Shown: positions 34,390 through 42,442 of the stretch, piece after piece | Layout: each line of letters begins with the position of its first letter | Position numbering within the stretch: position 1 is the stretch's first letter | Program-made: the position numbers and the translations under genes | DNA from: an uncultured Roseobacter sp. | GTDB taxonomy: Bacteria > Pseudomonadota > Alphaproteobacteria > Rhodobacterales > Rhodobacteraceae | Direction: 5' to 3' | NCBI RefSeq assembly: GCF_947496515.1 | Contig: NZ_CANMDB010000010.1 | Coordinates: 124,001 to 188,000 of the forward strand | DNA length: 64,000 nt | Notes under the pieces: model-generated | Seen by the model: the letters and a program-made list of their open reading frames with translations, nothing else | Databases searched by the model: none | Told to the model about the DNA's origin: nothing

Positions 34390-34813
34390 CGCCGAGCGGT
34401 TCGGGGCGCAGCACAACGCGGAACGGGCGTTCGGCATCCTGGGTATAGAACAGGCCGAAAAGCGTATTCTGCGCATCCGGTTCCAGGACGATCATGTTGT
34501 GCTCTCCCATCCAGATGATGAGCTCTCCGCCCACTTCGCGGCAGGGAGTGATCGTCTCGCCCGCTTGCTCCACCAGCACATTTTCACCCCATGACACATA
34601 CGCCATGCAGCCGCCTGCATCGTCAGGTTGCAGAGCAAAGACCACGTCGAGCGTTCCTTCCCATTTACCCTGCCACAGCCCCGCAAAGTCGGCGAACTGC
34701 GGTGCGACCTCCTGCGCGACCGTCTCTGGCCGCGGCGCAGGTGCAAGCGTGTCCGCCCCATCACTTGCCCAGACACCCGTTGCCGACAAACACAAGATGA
34801 GCAGCCATCTCAT
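34376..34813 (-). CDS. Small exported protein of the TOMM operon
   Basis: A 145-residue protein with a Sec-type signal (MRWLLILCLSATGVWASDGA; a lipobox is not obvious, so probably periplasmic). The mature part has alternating beta-type stretches (FAGLWQGKWEGTLDVVFAL, GCMAYVSWGENVLV, GELIIWMGEHNMIVLEP), reminiscent of small lipocalin-like beta-barrels. It sits between the PCMT gene (ATGA overlap) and the GS-like gene. It could be a self-protection protein binding the product in the periplasm. No family is recognised with confidence. Confidence 0.6.
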   Translation of the reverse strand: MRWLLILCLSATGVWASDGADTLAPAPRPETVAQEVAPQFADFAGLWQGKWEGTLDVVFALQPDDAGGCMAYVSWGENVLVEQAGETITPCREVGGELIIWMGEHNMIVLEPDAQNTLFGLFYTQDAERPFRVVLRPEPLGDDGG

Positions 34814-35949
34814 GAGGTGCGGACCGTCGCAGTAAGGGACAGCGCCGTGCCGTCCGCAGTAGGCTCGCCCGTCCGGATGGAGAGATCACCCGGGGCGGGG
34901 CGCAAAACCGCCGTCCAGCGCGCGATCAGGCGGTCCAGCTCGGCGGAGGCCGCCTCGGCGCTGCCCTGCACCAGCACACCGTCGCGGTCGGTGATCGTGA
35001 CAGCGCCGCCCGGATAGGTCGTGCCATAAGCCCAGCCGGGCGTGGGCTTTCCTGTCGCCGGGTCGGGCCTGCGGGTGAAAAAACCGGTGTCTTCCGTCGC
35101 AGCCACAAAGGACCGCAGACCAAAGCCCGGATCCGGCAGACGGGCAATGCGCGCGCTCAACGTCTCGCTACGGGGGCCGGGGTGCGACAGTCTGGTGGCG
35201 TCACGCCAGTCCGGCAGCAGGGCCGCCACGCTGAACACGCCCGACGCAGGGACAAAAAGCGTCGGCAACTGGGACATCACCTGTCCCGAGCGGTTCAGCA
35301 TCAGCGACGCGTTCACCGCATGCGCCATGGTCACCGGCAACAACAGTACGCCCTCGGGGCTCAGTGCGTCCAGCATGACGCGCGGCACCCGGTCAAACGC
35401 GGCTGTCGCCACGATCCTGTCCTGCGGTGGCAGACCCGGCAGCACGTCGTTGAAGTCACCTTCGTGCAACACCAGGTTCCGGGGGCCGATCCGGGCCTGC
35501 CGGGCAGCCGCGGCGCGTGCAACCTCCGGCAAAATCTCGATGCCATGCACGATGCCCTCGGTGCCCACACGTCGCGCCATCATGGCAGCCATCCAGCCGC
35601 AACCCGATCCGATCTCCGTGACATGGTGCCCGGGCTGCAAATCCAGGAGAGAGATGAATTTCAATACGATCGACGGTGCCGATATGGTCGACACCGGCAG
35701 CCCCACATTATCGTAGGCCAGCACGAGCGGCGCGTCGCTCCATACCTCTTTGGACTGCTGCGGACTGGCGTCAAAGCTCTTGAAACGCGGCGCGCCCATC
35801 ACGGCGTAGCGATCCGCGTATCGTTCGCGCGGCACCTCCCGGAGCAGCGACAGCAGTTCCTCATCCTCGGCCAGTTCGGGGAATTGTCGCAGGATCTGAC
35901 GGACCAGCCCGTCCATCAGCGCGGTGCTGTCCTCTGCCGCGAGCGTCAT
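34810..35949 (-). CDS. PCMT-like (isoaspartyl-type) O-methyltransferase of the TOMM operon
   Basis: A 379-residue SAM-dependent methyltransferase related to protein-L-isoaspartate O-methyltransferase. The substrate-side motif STISAPSIVLKFI lies near residue 87 and the SAM motif I VTEIGSGCGWMAAMMARRVG near 110-129, with further conserved ILPEVARAAA. About 150 residues follow the methyltransferase domain, as in RiPP-linked PCMT homologues that methylate a precursor aspartate and drive aspartimide formation. The gene is fused by overlap to sagB (TGATG) and to the exported-protein gene. The expected target is an Asp of the precursor (51, 56 or 63). Confidence 0.78.
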   Translation of the reverse strand: MTLAAEDSTALMDGLVRQILRQFPELAEDEELLSLLREVPRERYADRYAVMGAPRFKSFDASPQQSKEVWSDAPLVLAYDNVGLPVSTISAPSIVLKFISLLDLQPGHHVTEIGSGCGWMAAMMARRVGTEGIVHGIEILPEVARAAAARQARIGPRNLVLHEGDFNDVLPGLPPQDRIVATAAFDRVPRVMLDALSPEGVLLLPVTMAHAVNASLMLNRSGQVMSQLPTLFVPASGVFSVAALLPDWRDATRLSHPGPRSETLSARIARLPDPGFGLRSFVAATEDTGFFTRRPDPATGKPTPGWAYGTTYPGGAVTITDRDGVLVQGSAEAASAELDRLIARWTAVLRPAPGDLSIRTGEPTADGTALSLTATVRTS

Positions 35950-36794
35950 CAGACGGGCGTCTTTTCATCAGTGGCGCCCAGCAGGATGCAGCCGATCACC
36001 GTCTCGTCCACGCCGTTGACGCCCAGGATCGCGTTGATCTCATCGTCGATATAGCCGCCCCAACAGAGGCTCGCCAATCCTTCGGCTGTGGCGGCATCCA
36101 GCAGGCATTGTGCCGCGCAGCCCGCCTCCGTCAGGGCAAACCTGTAGCCGCGCGCGCCATATTTCGCGGTGCTGCGCTGGTGGATCACCGTTTGCAACAC
36201 GACAGCCGCCGGTGTGCCCAGCCGGTCCTGATCTGTCGCCAGCACGCCAAAAAGCCGCTGGGGGGAGAGCCCGGTGGCAACCTGTGCCAGCGCACCACGA
36301 TGCGGATCAACGTACCAGGCGTCAAACGCCGTCCCGGTCTGGCCCGGCAGCAGCGCATAATGCTCCACCGGGAACAGACCACCCGCCGACGGATACCGCC
36401 CGAGCGCATAGACCACATCCTCCAGCGCGGCGGCCTGTCTGCGCCGGTCCCGGCGCAGTGCGGTGGCAAGGGTACGCTCCACTGCACCCAGATGCTGCGC
36501 CGAATAGGCCGGGAAGCGGCGCGCGGACTCGCGCAGCCCCGCCTCACCCGCCGCTGGCGGCAACGGGCGCGATGGCGCATCAAGATAAACCTTGTATCCA
36601 TGCGCCCCGGCCCTCACCGTGGCCTCGTTGCGCAGATGCGGGATGATCCGGTACCTGTGCGCGCGGATGTTGCTCTGCCGCAGCTTTGTGTTCTCCGCAA
36701 ACAACTCCACCAGATCGTGACCGTCGCGCTCCATACCCGCGATGCGGATCGTGGGGGTCACACTCGACAGGGGCAGACGCTCGGTGAGGGACAT
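35949..36794 (-). CDS. SagB-type FMN-dependent azoline dehydrogenase
   Basis: A 281-residue nitroreductase-fold protein of the SagB/ThcOx type, which oxidises azolines made by a YcaO complex to aromatic azoles. Visible are RRFPAYSAQHLGAVE, the typical ALGRYPSAGGLFPVEHYALL, VVLQTVIHQRSTAKYGARGY and ALTEAGCAAQCLLDAATAEG. The C-terminus has the conserved GYIDDEINAILGV. It follows the YcaO gene by 17 bp. Its presence implies that the product carries thiazole or oxazole rings. Confidence 0.88.
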   Translation of the reverse strand: MSLTERLPLSSVTPTIRIAGMERDGHDLVELFAENTKLRQSNIRAHRYRIIPHLRNEATVRAGAHGYKVYLDAPSRPLPPAAGEAGLRESARRFPAYSAQHLGAVERTLATALRRDRRRQAAALEDVVYALGRYPSAGGLFPVEHYALLPGQTGTAFDAWYVDPHRGALAQVATGLSPQRLFGVLATDQDRLGTPAAVVLQTVIHQRSTAKYGARGYRFALTEAGCAAQCLLDAATAEGLASLCWGGYIDDEINAILGVNGVDETVIGCILLGATDEKTPV

Positions 36795-36811
36795 TGCGGA
36801 ACCTTCTTCGG

Positions 36812-38146
36812 TCAGGGAAAGGGATGGGGGTCACGGTTGAGCGTTACCTCGGTCACGCCCAGATGATGCGCCGCGACCTCCAGACGCCGGAGATCGTCGG
36901 GAATGGCCAGACCGCTGTAGAGCGGCTGAAGCCCGGGCACGACGACCTTGCCCACCGCCAGACCAAGCTGTGCGGCATCAAGGCCGGTCATATCGAACCA
37001 CACCGGGATATGCCCCGCATCGCCAACCCGATCGAGCAATCGCTGCAATGTCTCCGTTGCGCTGCTACCCGGCGAGAAATCGGTGCTGTAGTCGGTCACG
37101 GGGCCTTCGGTCAGCCACCAGAAGGCAGGCTTGCGCGCGGGGTCCAGGTAGTATTCCGCGTGCTCCAGAAAATTCGAGATGTCCTCGAAGGCAACGGGTT
37201 TCGTCCCCAGAAGCCTTTGTTGCGCCAGATAGGTCCAGCAGTGGATCGCCTCGCACACGGCCTTGGTGACGGCCTGATCCAGGGTGGGTTTGCACGAGGC
37301 GCCGATGCAAAAGACCGATCCATCTCTGTTGGATAGCACGACGAGGATCGTGGGAATATCCACGTCCACGCGGATGTCGTAGACCCGCACCACATGCGAC
37401 CGGCTCTCCATCAACTCACGCACCTGCCGGGGGAGCGAAAGCGTGCCCAGCTGAGCGGCGGGAATGGCGTTCGGCGCGCGGCGCAACATCCAGTGGCAGG
37501 CAAAGGCGTCACGCTCGATCACCTCGCACAACCCGCCAAGGCGCGCGGCATCGATGTCCTGCCCGGCGGCGATGCCGTTGGACGTATTATGGGACAGCAG
37601 TTCGTGGTCGTGTTCCATGTGGTAGTTGAAGACAACCGTTTGCGCCGCCAGCCAGACCGGCTGCCCATCGAGCAGCGAGAGCCCGCGCACCCACCCGCGC
37701 GGCAGGTCGCGGTCATACTCGTGAAAGAACACATCCGCGTCCGCCAGCATCTCCGGCGAGAACCGGATCAGCCGCTGCATGATGCTATCATCAATACCCA
37801 GCTCATCACAGGTGCCGTGCACGATGGCGTCTTCGGGAAAGATCGCGGCGCTATAGCGCTCGACCGACTCGCCCACCGTCGCCCAGAGCGCATCTGTGGC
37901 GTTGCACCCGAGCGCACCACCGCGAATGGCTTTTTCGCTGGCCCGGCTGCGTCCGCGGCGCAGGCGGCGCACATCGGCGAGGGAAGCGCTGTATTGATGA
38001 AAACGCGGCAGATCATGGGGAACCGGCGTCTCCACCATCGTCTTGATCAGGCCAAAGCGGGGATGTGTGGCGCGCGCAATCGCATCGCGCAACGCGCCCG
38101 GCAGAGCAAAACCGTCAATCCGCTTGATATCCGCCAGCTCAGTCAT
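36812..38146 (-). CDS. YcaO-domain cyclodehydratase (TOMM D protein)
   Basis: A 444-residue YcaO protein that uses ATP to activate backbone amides so that Cys, Ser or Thr side chains can form azoline rings. The nucleotide and Mg motifs are ATVGESVERYSA (Glu93, Glu96) and LCEVIERDAFACHWML (Glu208, Glu211), with SNGIAAGQDIDAARL between. The C-terminus ends in PHPFP, the PxPxP tail typical of azoline-forming YcaO proteins. It overlaps the E1-like partner gene by 8 bp. The two are separate proteins here, not fused. Confidence 0.92.
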   Translation of the reverse strand: MTELADIKRIDGFALPGALRDAIARATHPRFGLIKTMVETPVPHDLPRFHQYSASLADVRRLRRGRSRASEKAIRGGALGCNATDALWATVGESVERYSAAIFPEDAIVHGTCDELGIDDSIMQRLIRFSPEMLADADVFFHEYDRDLPRGWVRGLSLLDGQPVWLAAQTVVFNYHMEHDHELLSHNTSNGIAAGQDIDAARLGGLCEVIERDAFACHWMLRRAPNAIPAAQLGTLSLPRQVRELMESRSHVVRVYDIRVDVDIPTILVVLSNRDGSVFCIGASCKPTLDQAVTKAVCEAIHCWTYLAQQRLLGTKPVAFEDISNFLEHAEYYLDPARKPAFWWLTEGPVTDYSTDFSPGSSATETLQRLLDRVGDAGHIPVWFDMTGLDAAQLGLAVGKVVVPGLQPLYSGLAIPDDLRRLEVAAHHLGVTEVTLNRDPHPFP

Positions 38147-39119
38147 TGACGTCCCGCTCGTGTGTCTCCCACACCAGCCGACCCGTTCGCACGGGCGATG
38201 CCGGGGCGAAATCCGGCCGGGTCCCGCACACAGCGCACCGCGGCGCCTTGAGCACGATACCGGCCTCGAAGGTACCCGAGAGGAACTCCTGCTCCCGCAC
38301 CGTACCGAGTGGCGCGGTATGCTCCATCCCCGACATATGCGCGATCATCAGGGCGACGGCGTTTGTGGCCGCCGCCGTCGCCACCAAGGCACTCGGCCGC
38401 GCCACGGGTGGGGTGAGGGTGTCGTCCGGCTGCGCGGTCAACCAGTCTTCGGTGGCGCGACCCGCTTTGCCGTGCGCCGCGCGCCGTTCAAAGTGGCAGG
38501 CGTAGCAGGCTGCATCCTGCCCCCAGCACAGCGGCCCCGCGACCGCACGGGTCATATCCACATAGGCAAAGAGGTAAGGAAGGCCTGTCTTGGACAGTCG
38601 CTCATTTTGTCGGGAGAAGCCGTCGTGATCCCAGTGGTCCGCGCAGACGATTGCGGCATCCGCCCCCTCGGCGCCCGGTGCGGGATCGGCCAGTGCCAGC
38701 CCCGCTTCGCGGCAGAGCGCTGCCACACGGCTCGCCACCTGACCGCTCCCGATAACCGACAGGACCGGTTGGGCGAGCGCCTGGGTGTCGACCCTCTCGG
38801 GATCGTCCCCCAGAACCTGCTGAAACGCGCGCCGGGCGAGGTCGAGAGATTGAACGAACATGTCTTCACTCCAACTCAGAGGTGTCTCGATCAGCGCGCC
38901 GCGGTTCTTCAGCGCCGCGAAACCCGGTGTACCCGGGCCCAGGACCCCCGATCGTAGGGCCGCAGCAAGCGCCTCGTTATCCTGAACCGCAAAGCTGTCG
39001 GTCGCACTGCGGAACATGATGCGACGACCGTGTTCGGGGCCCCGCTCCGGGTCCTCTTCAAACGCGGAGGGCGCGCGCGCAGTGAGGCGACGCGCATCCA
39101 GAGCGGGGTGCAAGTGCAT
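38139..39119 (-). CDS. E1-like/TOMM cyclodehydratase partner (C protein)
   Basis: A 326-residue protein of the bacteriocin-cyclodehydratase (SagC/E1-like) type, which binds the leader peptide and presents it to the YcaO enzyme. The N-terminal 110 residues look like the winged-helix leader-binding part, followed by a Rossmann-like SVIGSGQVASRVAALC. Two CxxC pairs, Cys205/Cys208 (ACYACHFERR) and Cys295/Cys298 (PRCAVCG), form the expected structural zinc site. The ATG is 10 bp after the precursor stop, with a GAGG SD overlapping that stop. Confidence 0.85.
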   Translation of the reverse strand: MHLHPALDARRLTARAPSAFEEDPERGPEHGRRIMFRSATDSFAVQDNEALAAALRSGVLGPGTPGFAALKNRGALIETPLSWSEDMFVQSLDLARRAFQQVLGDDPERVDTQALAQPVLSVIGSGQVASRVAALCREAGLALADPAPGAEGADAAIVCADHWDHDGFSRQNERLSKTGLPYLFAYVDMTRAVAGPLCWGQDAACYACHFERRAAHGKAGRATEDWLTAQPDDTLTPPVARPSALVATAAATNAVALMIAHMSGMEHTAPLGTVREQEFLSGTFEAGIVLKAPRCAVCGTRPDFAPASPVRTGRLVWETHERDVND

Positions 39120-39129
39120 GGATCAGACC

Positions 39130-39342
39130 TCAGGCGCGGACGCTGGAGGCCATGTCACAGAAGACGGTGCAGAAGTCCGGCGATTGCGTGTCGCCACCGC
39201 CGCCACCGCCTCCGCCACCACCGAATGTGGCACCCTGATCCTGATAGGTCTTGGGGTTGGCAAGCGCAGGTGCAGGGTCAAAGGTATCGTTGTAGCTGTC
39301 GAGGATCGCGATGGTGTCTTGGTCAGTCGTCGTGTGGTTCAT
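39130..39342 (-). CDS. TOMM precursor peptide with deca-glycine linker
   Basis: A 70-residue peptide starting MNHTTTDQDTIAILDSYNDT, with CCGGAGAATATACA before the ATG giving a good SD. The first 40 residues are acidic and polar, as expected of a leader. Gly41-Gly50 form an unbroken run of ten glycines written with mixed GGC, GGT and GGA codons. The last 20 residues (DTQSPDFCTVFCDMASSVRA) hold the cyclisable Cys58 and Cys62 plus Thr52, Ser54, Thr59, Ser66 and Ser67. The design resembles the microcin B17 precursor, in which a Gly run precedes the ring-forming part. It is the first gene of the operon. The longer frame to 39498 has no SD. Confidence 0.85.
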   Translation of the reverse strand: MNHTTTDQDTIAILDSYNDTFDPAPALANPKTYQDQGATFGGGGGGGGGGDTQSPDFCTVFCDMASSVRA

Positions 39343-39690
39343 TGTATATTCTCCGGTTTGGGGGATCAGACAGAAGTGTCCGCGATGATCCCGATCGGTG
39401 ATTAAACGCTGATATGGAAAGCCGCCGGGTTCGGCACTTTCGGCGATGACACTAACAAACGACCAATGACTACCGACGCGGGAATCGGATCTGGCCATGA
39501 CCTTGGCAACTTCACGCTAAAGCACCCGCGTCGGCGCGGCAGCTTTCGGCTGTCGGCGAAACTTTACCTGCGCGGAACACTTGGTCGGGTTGCTTACCGC
39601 CGATTCGCAGCGGCGGGGAGCGTACAGCGTGCAGGGCAGTCGATCCTTCTGCGGAGACCGTCGTTGCGCGCAAAGTCTCAGAGCGACAGA
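39343..39690. promoter_or_regulatory. Upstream region of the TOMM operon
   Basis: This 348-bp gap separates the precursor start from the end of the 2-hydroxyacid dehydrogenase gene. It must contain the operon promoter and the end of the sugar operon. It is less GC-rich near 39390-39480. No clear -35/-10 pair, operator dyad or terminator could be fixed. The small plus-strand frames in it look incidental. Confidence 0.45.
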
Positions 39691-40713
39691 CTAATTCCTG
39701 GAAACCGGCTTTGAGCGCATGCGAGCCACGGTTTCACGCTCCGCGCGCTTGCAGCGCATCGGTGGCAGACCCTGATCCAGAAGCCGCAGATCCTCCAGCA
39801 CCATGTCGCCCATCTGCTTGAACGCCACATCGAGCGCGCCCGCCCGGTGCGCGGACCGCAGGAAACCCGACAACTGCCGGACCTCGTGATCGCGCGGCAA
39901 TGGCTCCTCCGGAAAGACATCACTTGCGGCAAGGATATGTCCCGACCGCACGGCGGCCATCAGATCATCGAAGTCGACCACATCCGCCCGGCTCAGCAGG
40001 ATCAACCGCGCGCCCTGGCGCATCCTGGCAAAGGCGTCTGCGTTCAGAAACCCCTTGTTCTCCTGCGTGACACTGGCAACCACAAAGACCGTCTCACTCT
40101 CGCACAGGATCTCGTCCAGTGACGCGGGCCGGATCCCCGCCTCGCGCAGCAGCGAGGGCGGCAACCAGGGGTCAAAGGCAGAGATCTCCGCGCGAAAGCC
40201 CTGCAGCAACCGGGCAAGCGCACGTCCGAGATCCCCGAACCCGATGATCCCGATCCGCGAGTGCGACAGCAGCCGGGCGCTGTGATTGCTGTCCCCGCCC
40301 CAGATCTCGCGCCCCTGCCGAAACGCCAGATCCGCGTCGATCACATCGCGCGCCAGACACAGGGCCATCGCCAGACCGATCTCGGCCACCGGCTCGGCAA
40401 AGACAGCCCCCGTGGTGACCACATGGATGCCCCTTTCGAACAGATGATCATAGGGCATGTTGTTGATCAGATTGCTCTCCACGTTGAAGATACAGCGCAG
40501 ATTTTCCATCTGCACCAGCGTCTCGCGTGACAAGGCAGGCTGACCGATGATGTAGCTAATCCGTCTCAGGGTCTGCGGATCGAGGGTTTCGATCTCCTCC
40601 GGCGCGACCTCCAGCAGATCGTAGTTCGCATGCAAGGCGGCCCGGGCCTCCGCCGAAAAAATCAGATCGAGCGACCGGGGATCGGGTGCGGAAAGGACAA
40701 GCGGTTTGGTCAT
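39691..40713 (-). CDS. D-isomer-specific 2-hydroxyacid dehydrogenase
   Basis: A 340-residue enzyme of the phosphoglycerate-dehydrogenase-like family. The NAD-binding motif is IGIIGFGDLGRALARLL near residue 160. The catalytic region includes GARLILLSRADVVDFDDL and the late RSAHRAGALD, in which the His takes the usual catalytic place. The N-terminal substrate domain precedes it. The ATG at 40713 overlaps the kinase stop by 4 bp. It ends the sugar operon and probably oxidises or reduces an intermediate acid of that pathway. Confidence 0.82.
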   Translation of the reverse strand: MTKPLVLSAPDPRSLDLIFSAEARAALHANYDLLEVAPEEIETLDPQTLRRISYIIGQPALSRETLVQMENLRCIFNVESNLINNMPYDHLFERGIHVVTTGAVFAEPVAEIGLAMALCLARDVIDADLAFRQGREIWGGDSNHSARLLSHSRIGIIGFGDLGRALARLLQGFRAEISAFDPWLPPSLLREAGIRPASLDEILCESETVFVVASVTQENKGFLNADAFARMRQGARLILLSRADVVDFDDLMAAVRSGHILAASDVFPEEPLPRDHEVRQLSGFLRSAHRAGALDVAFKQMGDMVLEDLRLLDQGLPPMRCKRAERETVARMRSKPVSRN

Positions 40714-41582
40714 GAGGCCCTGTGTGTGCGTGAGATATGCGCGGCGGCGGCGGTGCTTGCCTGCTCCAGCGCGGGCTGCAAGGGGAGGTCTTCGGCCAAA
40801 GCCCGGCACAGTGTCCCGATAAAGGCATCGCCCGCACCATGGGTGCTGACCACGTCAACGGGATGGGCCGGCAAGGCGCCTGATCCTTTGCCGCGTTCGG
40901 CCCAGGCGACACCATCGCCACCGGCGGTGACGACAACAGTTGGGATATGCTCGGAGAGCGAGATTGCCGCCGCCTCGGCGCTGGCAAGATCGCTGACAGC
41001 AGCCGTGCCCATATCCTCCGCCTCGATCGCGTTCACGACCAGAACGTCGAGCGCATCCCGCAACGCCGGCGACAGAGCGCGGTGGGGAGCGGCGTTGAGG
41101 CAGATCCGCAGGCCATGGGCTTGCGCCGCCCGGGCCGCTGCAAAGTTCACCGCCTCGGGGACTTCGTTTTGCAGGATCAACACCTTCGCATCCTGCCAAA
41201 GCGCCGGGTCGGCGAATTGCGCGGTGTCGATATGAAGATTGGCCCCCGATACGATCACCGCACCGTAGTCTCCCTCCGCATCGACAATGGCCACGCTCAT
41301 CCCCGTGCCGCACCCCGCAATTCGCTGCACATCATCGGTGGCAATCCCTGCATCGCGCAACGTCGACAGCATCAGCTGAGCAAAATCATCCTCGCCCACC
41401 GCCCCGACAAACCGCGTCTGGGCACCGGCCTGCGCCGCAGCCACCGCCTGATTGCCGCCCTTGCCGCCAAATTTCGGATACCACGCCTGCCCGGTGACCG
41501 TCTCACCCTTGCGGGGGCGGTCGGGCGCCTCGACCATCAGATCATAGTGCAGGCTGCCCACGACAACGACGGCCCCGCTCAT
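40710..41582 (-). CDS. Ribokinase-like (PfkB family) sugar kinase
   Basis: A 290-residue PfkB-family kinase. The N-terminal signature is WYPKFGGKGGNQAVAAAQAG, and the ATP/anion-hole motif with the catalytic base is STHGAGDAFIGTLCRALAED near the C-terminus. Between them is VVNAIEAEDMG. It is close to RbsK in layout but the substrate may be another sugar. It is coupled by ATGA overlaps to the RpiR gene before it and the dehydrogenase after it. The ATG at 41582 gives the conserved start MSGAVVVVGSLHYD. Confidence 0.85.
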   Translation of the reverse strand: MSGAVVVVGSLHYDLMVEAPDRPRKGETVTGQAWYPKFGGKGGNQAVAAAQAGAQTRFVGAVGEDDFAQLMLSTLRDAGIATDDVQRIAGCGTGMSVAIVDAEGDYGAVIVSGANLHIDTAQFADPALWQDAKVLILQNEVPEAVNFAAARAAQAHGLRICLNAAPHRALSPALRDALDVLVVNAIEAEDMGTAAVSDLASAEAAAISLSEHIPTVVVTAGGDGVAWAERGKGSGALPAHPVDVVSTHGAGDAFIGTLCRALAEDLPLQPALEQASTAAAAHISRTHRAS

Positions 41583-42439
41583 CCCTCGCGTTTCGCGGCG
41601 ACAGCGCCCATGGTCTTGCCTAGGTTGACTTCGGCGGTTTTGAAATCCCGCTGCGCGATGGCGACATAGAGCGCATCGAGGATGTTCAGCTGCGCGATAC
41701 GGGCCGCGGCGTTCTCTCCCAGCAAGGGCGAGCCGCGCGAGGTCGAGCACAGCACCACATCCGCTGCCTCGGCCACGGTGCTTTCGGCGTAGTTCGTGAC
41801 GGCGATGGTCCGGGCACCCTGCTTGCGGGCAAGCCGCATCGGCTCCAGCACCGCGGTGGTCGCACCGGAATGGCTGAAGACCATGACCGCATCGTCAGGT
41901 TTCAGCACAGACGCCGACATCAGCATCATATGCGCGTCATCGTAAACGGAGGCCCGCATGCCAATGCGCAGGAACTTGTGGGCCACATCGCGGGCGATCT
42001 GGGCCGAGCCGCCGATGCCGTAGAAATCCCGGTTGTGCGCGCGGTACATGATGTCCGCCGCCCGGTCAAAAGCCTCAATGTCCAGAATGGCGATGGTCTC
42101 CTCCAGCGCCTGCATAGAGGTGCGGAAAACCTTCTGGATGATGCTGGCGGAGCTGTCGTCGGGCGAGATCTCGCTGTAAAGGCTGGCCACATCGGATTGC
42201 TTGTATTCCACCAGCCCCCCGCGTAGCGCCCGAAATCCGCTGAACCCCAGCTTCTTGGCGATCTTGACGATCATCGCCTCCGAGACGGAGGCATCGGTCG
42301 CCACCTGCTTGATGGAGGTCGCCTCGGTCAGGTCCTCGCGGGAGGTGATGGTATCCACCACGCGCAGTTCCAGCGGGGTCAGCTGCGGCAAGCGCATGCG
42401 GATCTGGGCGCCAATGGCGCGCGCATCCTGTCCGCTCAT
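41579..42439 (-). CDS. RpiR-family transcriptional regulator
   Basis: A 286-residue regulator with an N-terminal helix-turn-helix (SIKQVATDASVSEAMIVKIA) and a C-terminal SIS sugar-phosphate-binding domain (FYGIGGSAQIARDVAHKFLR, DDAVMVFSHSGATTAVLEPM). Such proteins sense phosphorylated sugars. It lies within the operon, 3 bp after the permease gene and overlapping the kinase gene, so it is autoregulated with its likely targets. Confidence 0.9.
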   Translation of the reverse strand: MSGQDARAIGAQIRMRLPQLTPLELRVVDTITSREDLTEATSIKQVATDASVSEAMIVKIAKKLGFSGFRALRGGLVEYKQSDVASLYSEISPDDSSASIIQKVFRTSMQALEETIAILDIEAFDRAADIMYRAHNRDFYGIGGSAQIARDVAHKFLRIGMRASVYDDAHMMLMSASVLKPDDAVMVFSHSGATTAVLEPMRLARKQGARTIAVTNYAESTVAEAADVVLCSTSRGSPLLGENAAARIAQLNILDALYVAIAQRDFKTAEVNLGKTMGAVAAKREG

Positions 42440-42442
42440 GGA

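Noticed and set aside
39185-39230. The GCC/ACC-rich stretch as a simple DNA repeat or CRISPR-like tract
   Set aside because: It is the coding sequence of ten glycines of the precursor, with no spacer-repeat structure. No CRISPR array was seen anywhere.
39343-39498. N-terminal extension of the precursor peptide (start at 39498)
   Set aside because: The extension has no SD, while the ATG at 39342 has a well-spaced GGAG and gives a typical acidic leader.
39466-39714. 82-codon plus-strand frame between the TOMM operon and the sugar operon
   Set aside because: Arg/Leu-rich translation, no SD, partly antisense to the dehydrogenase gene end.
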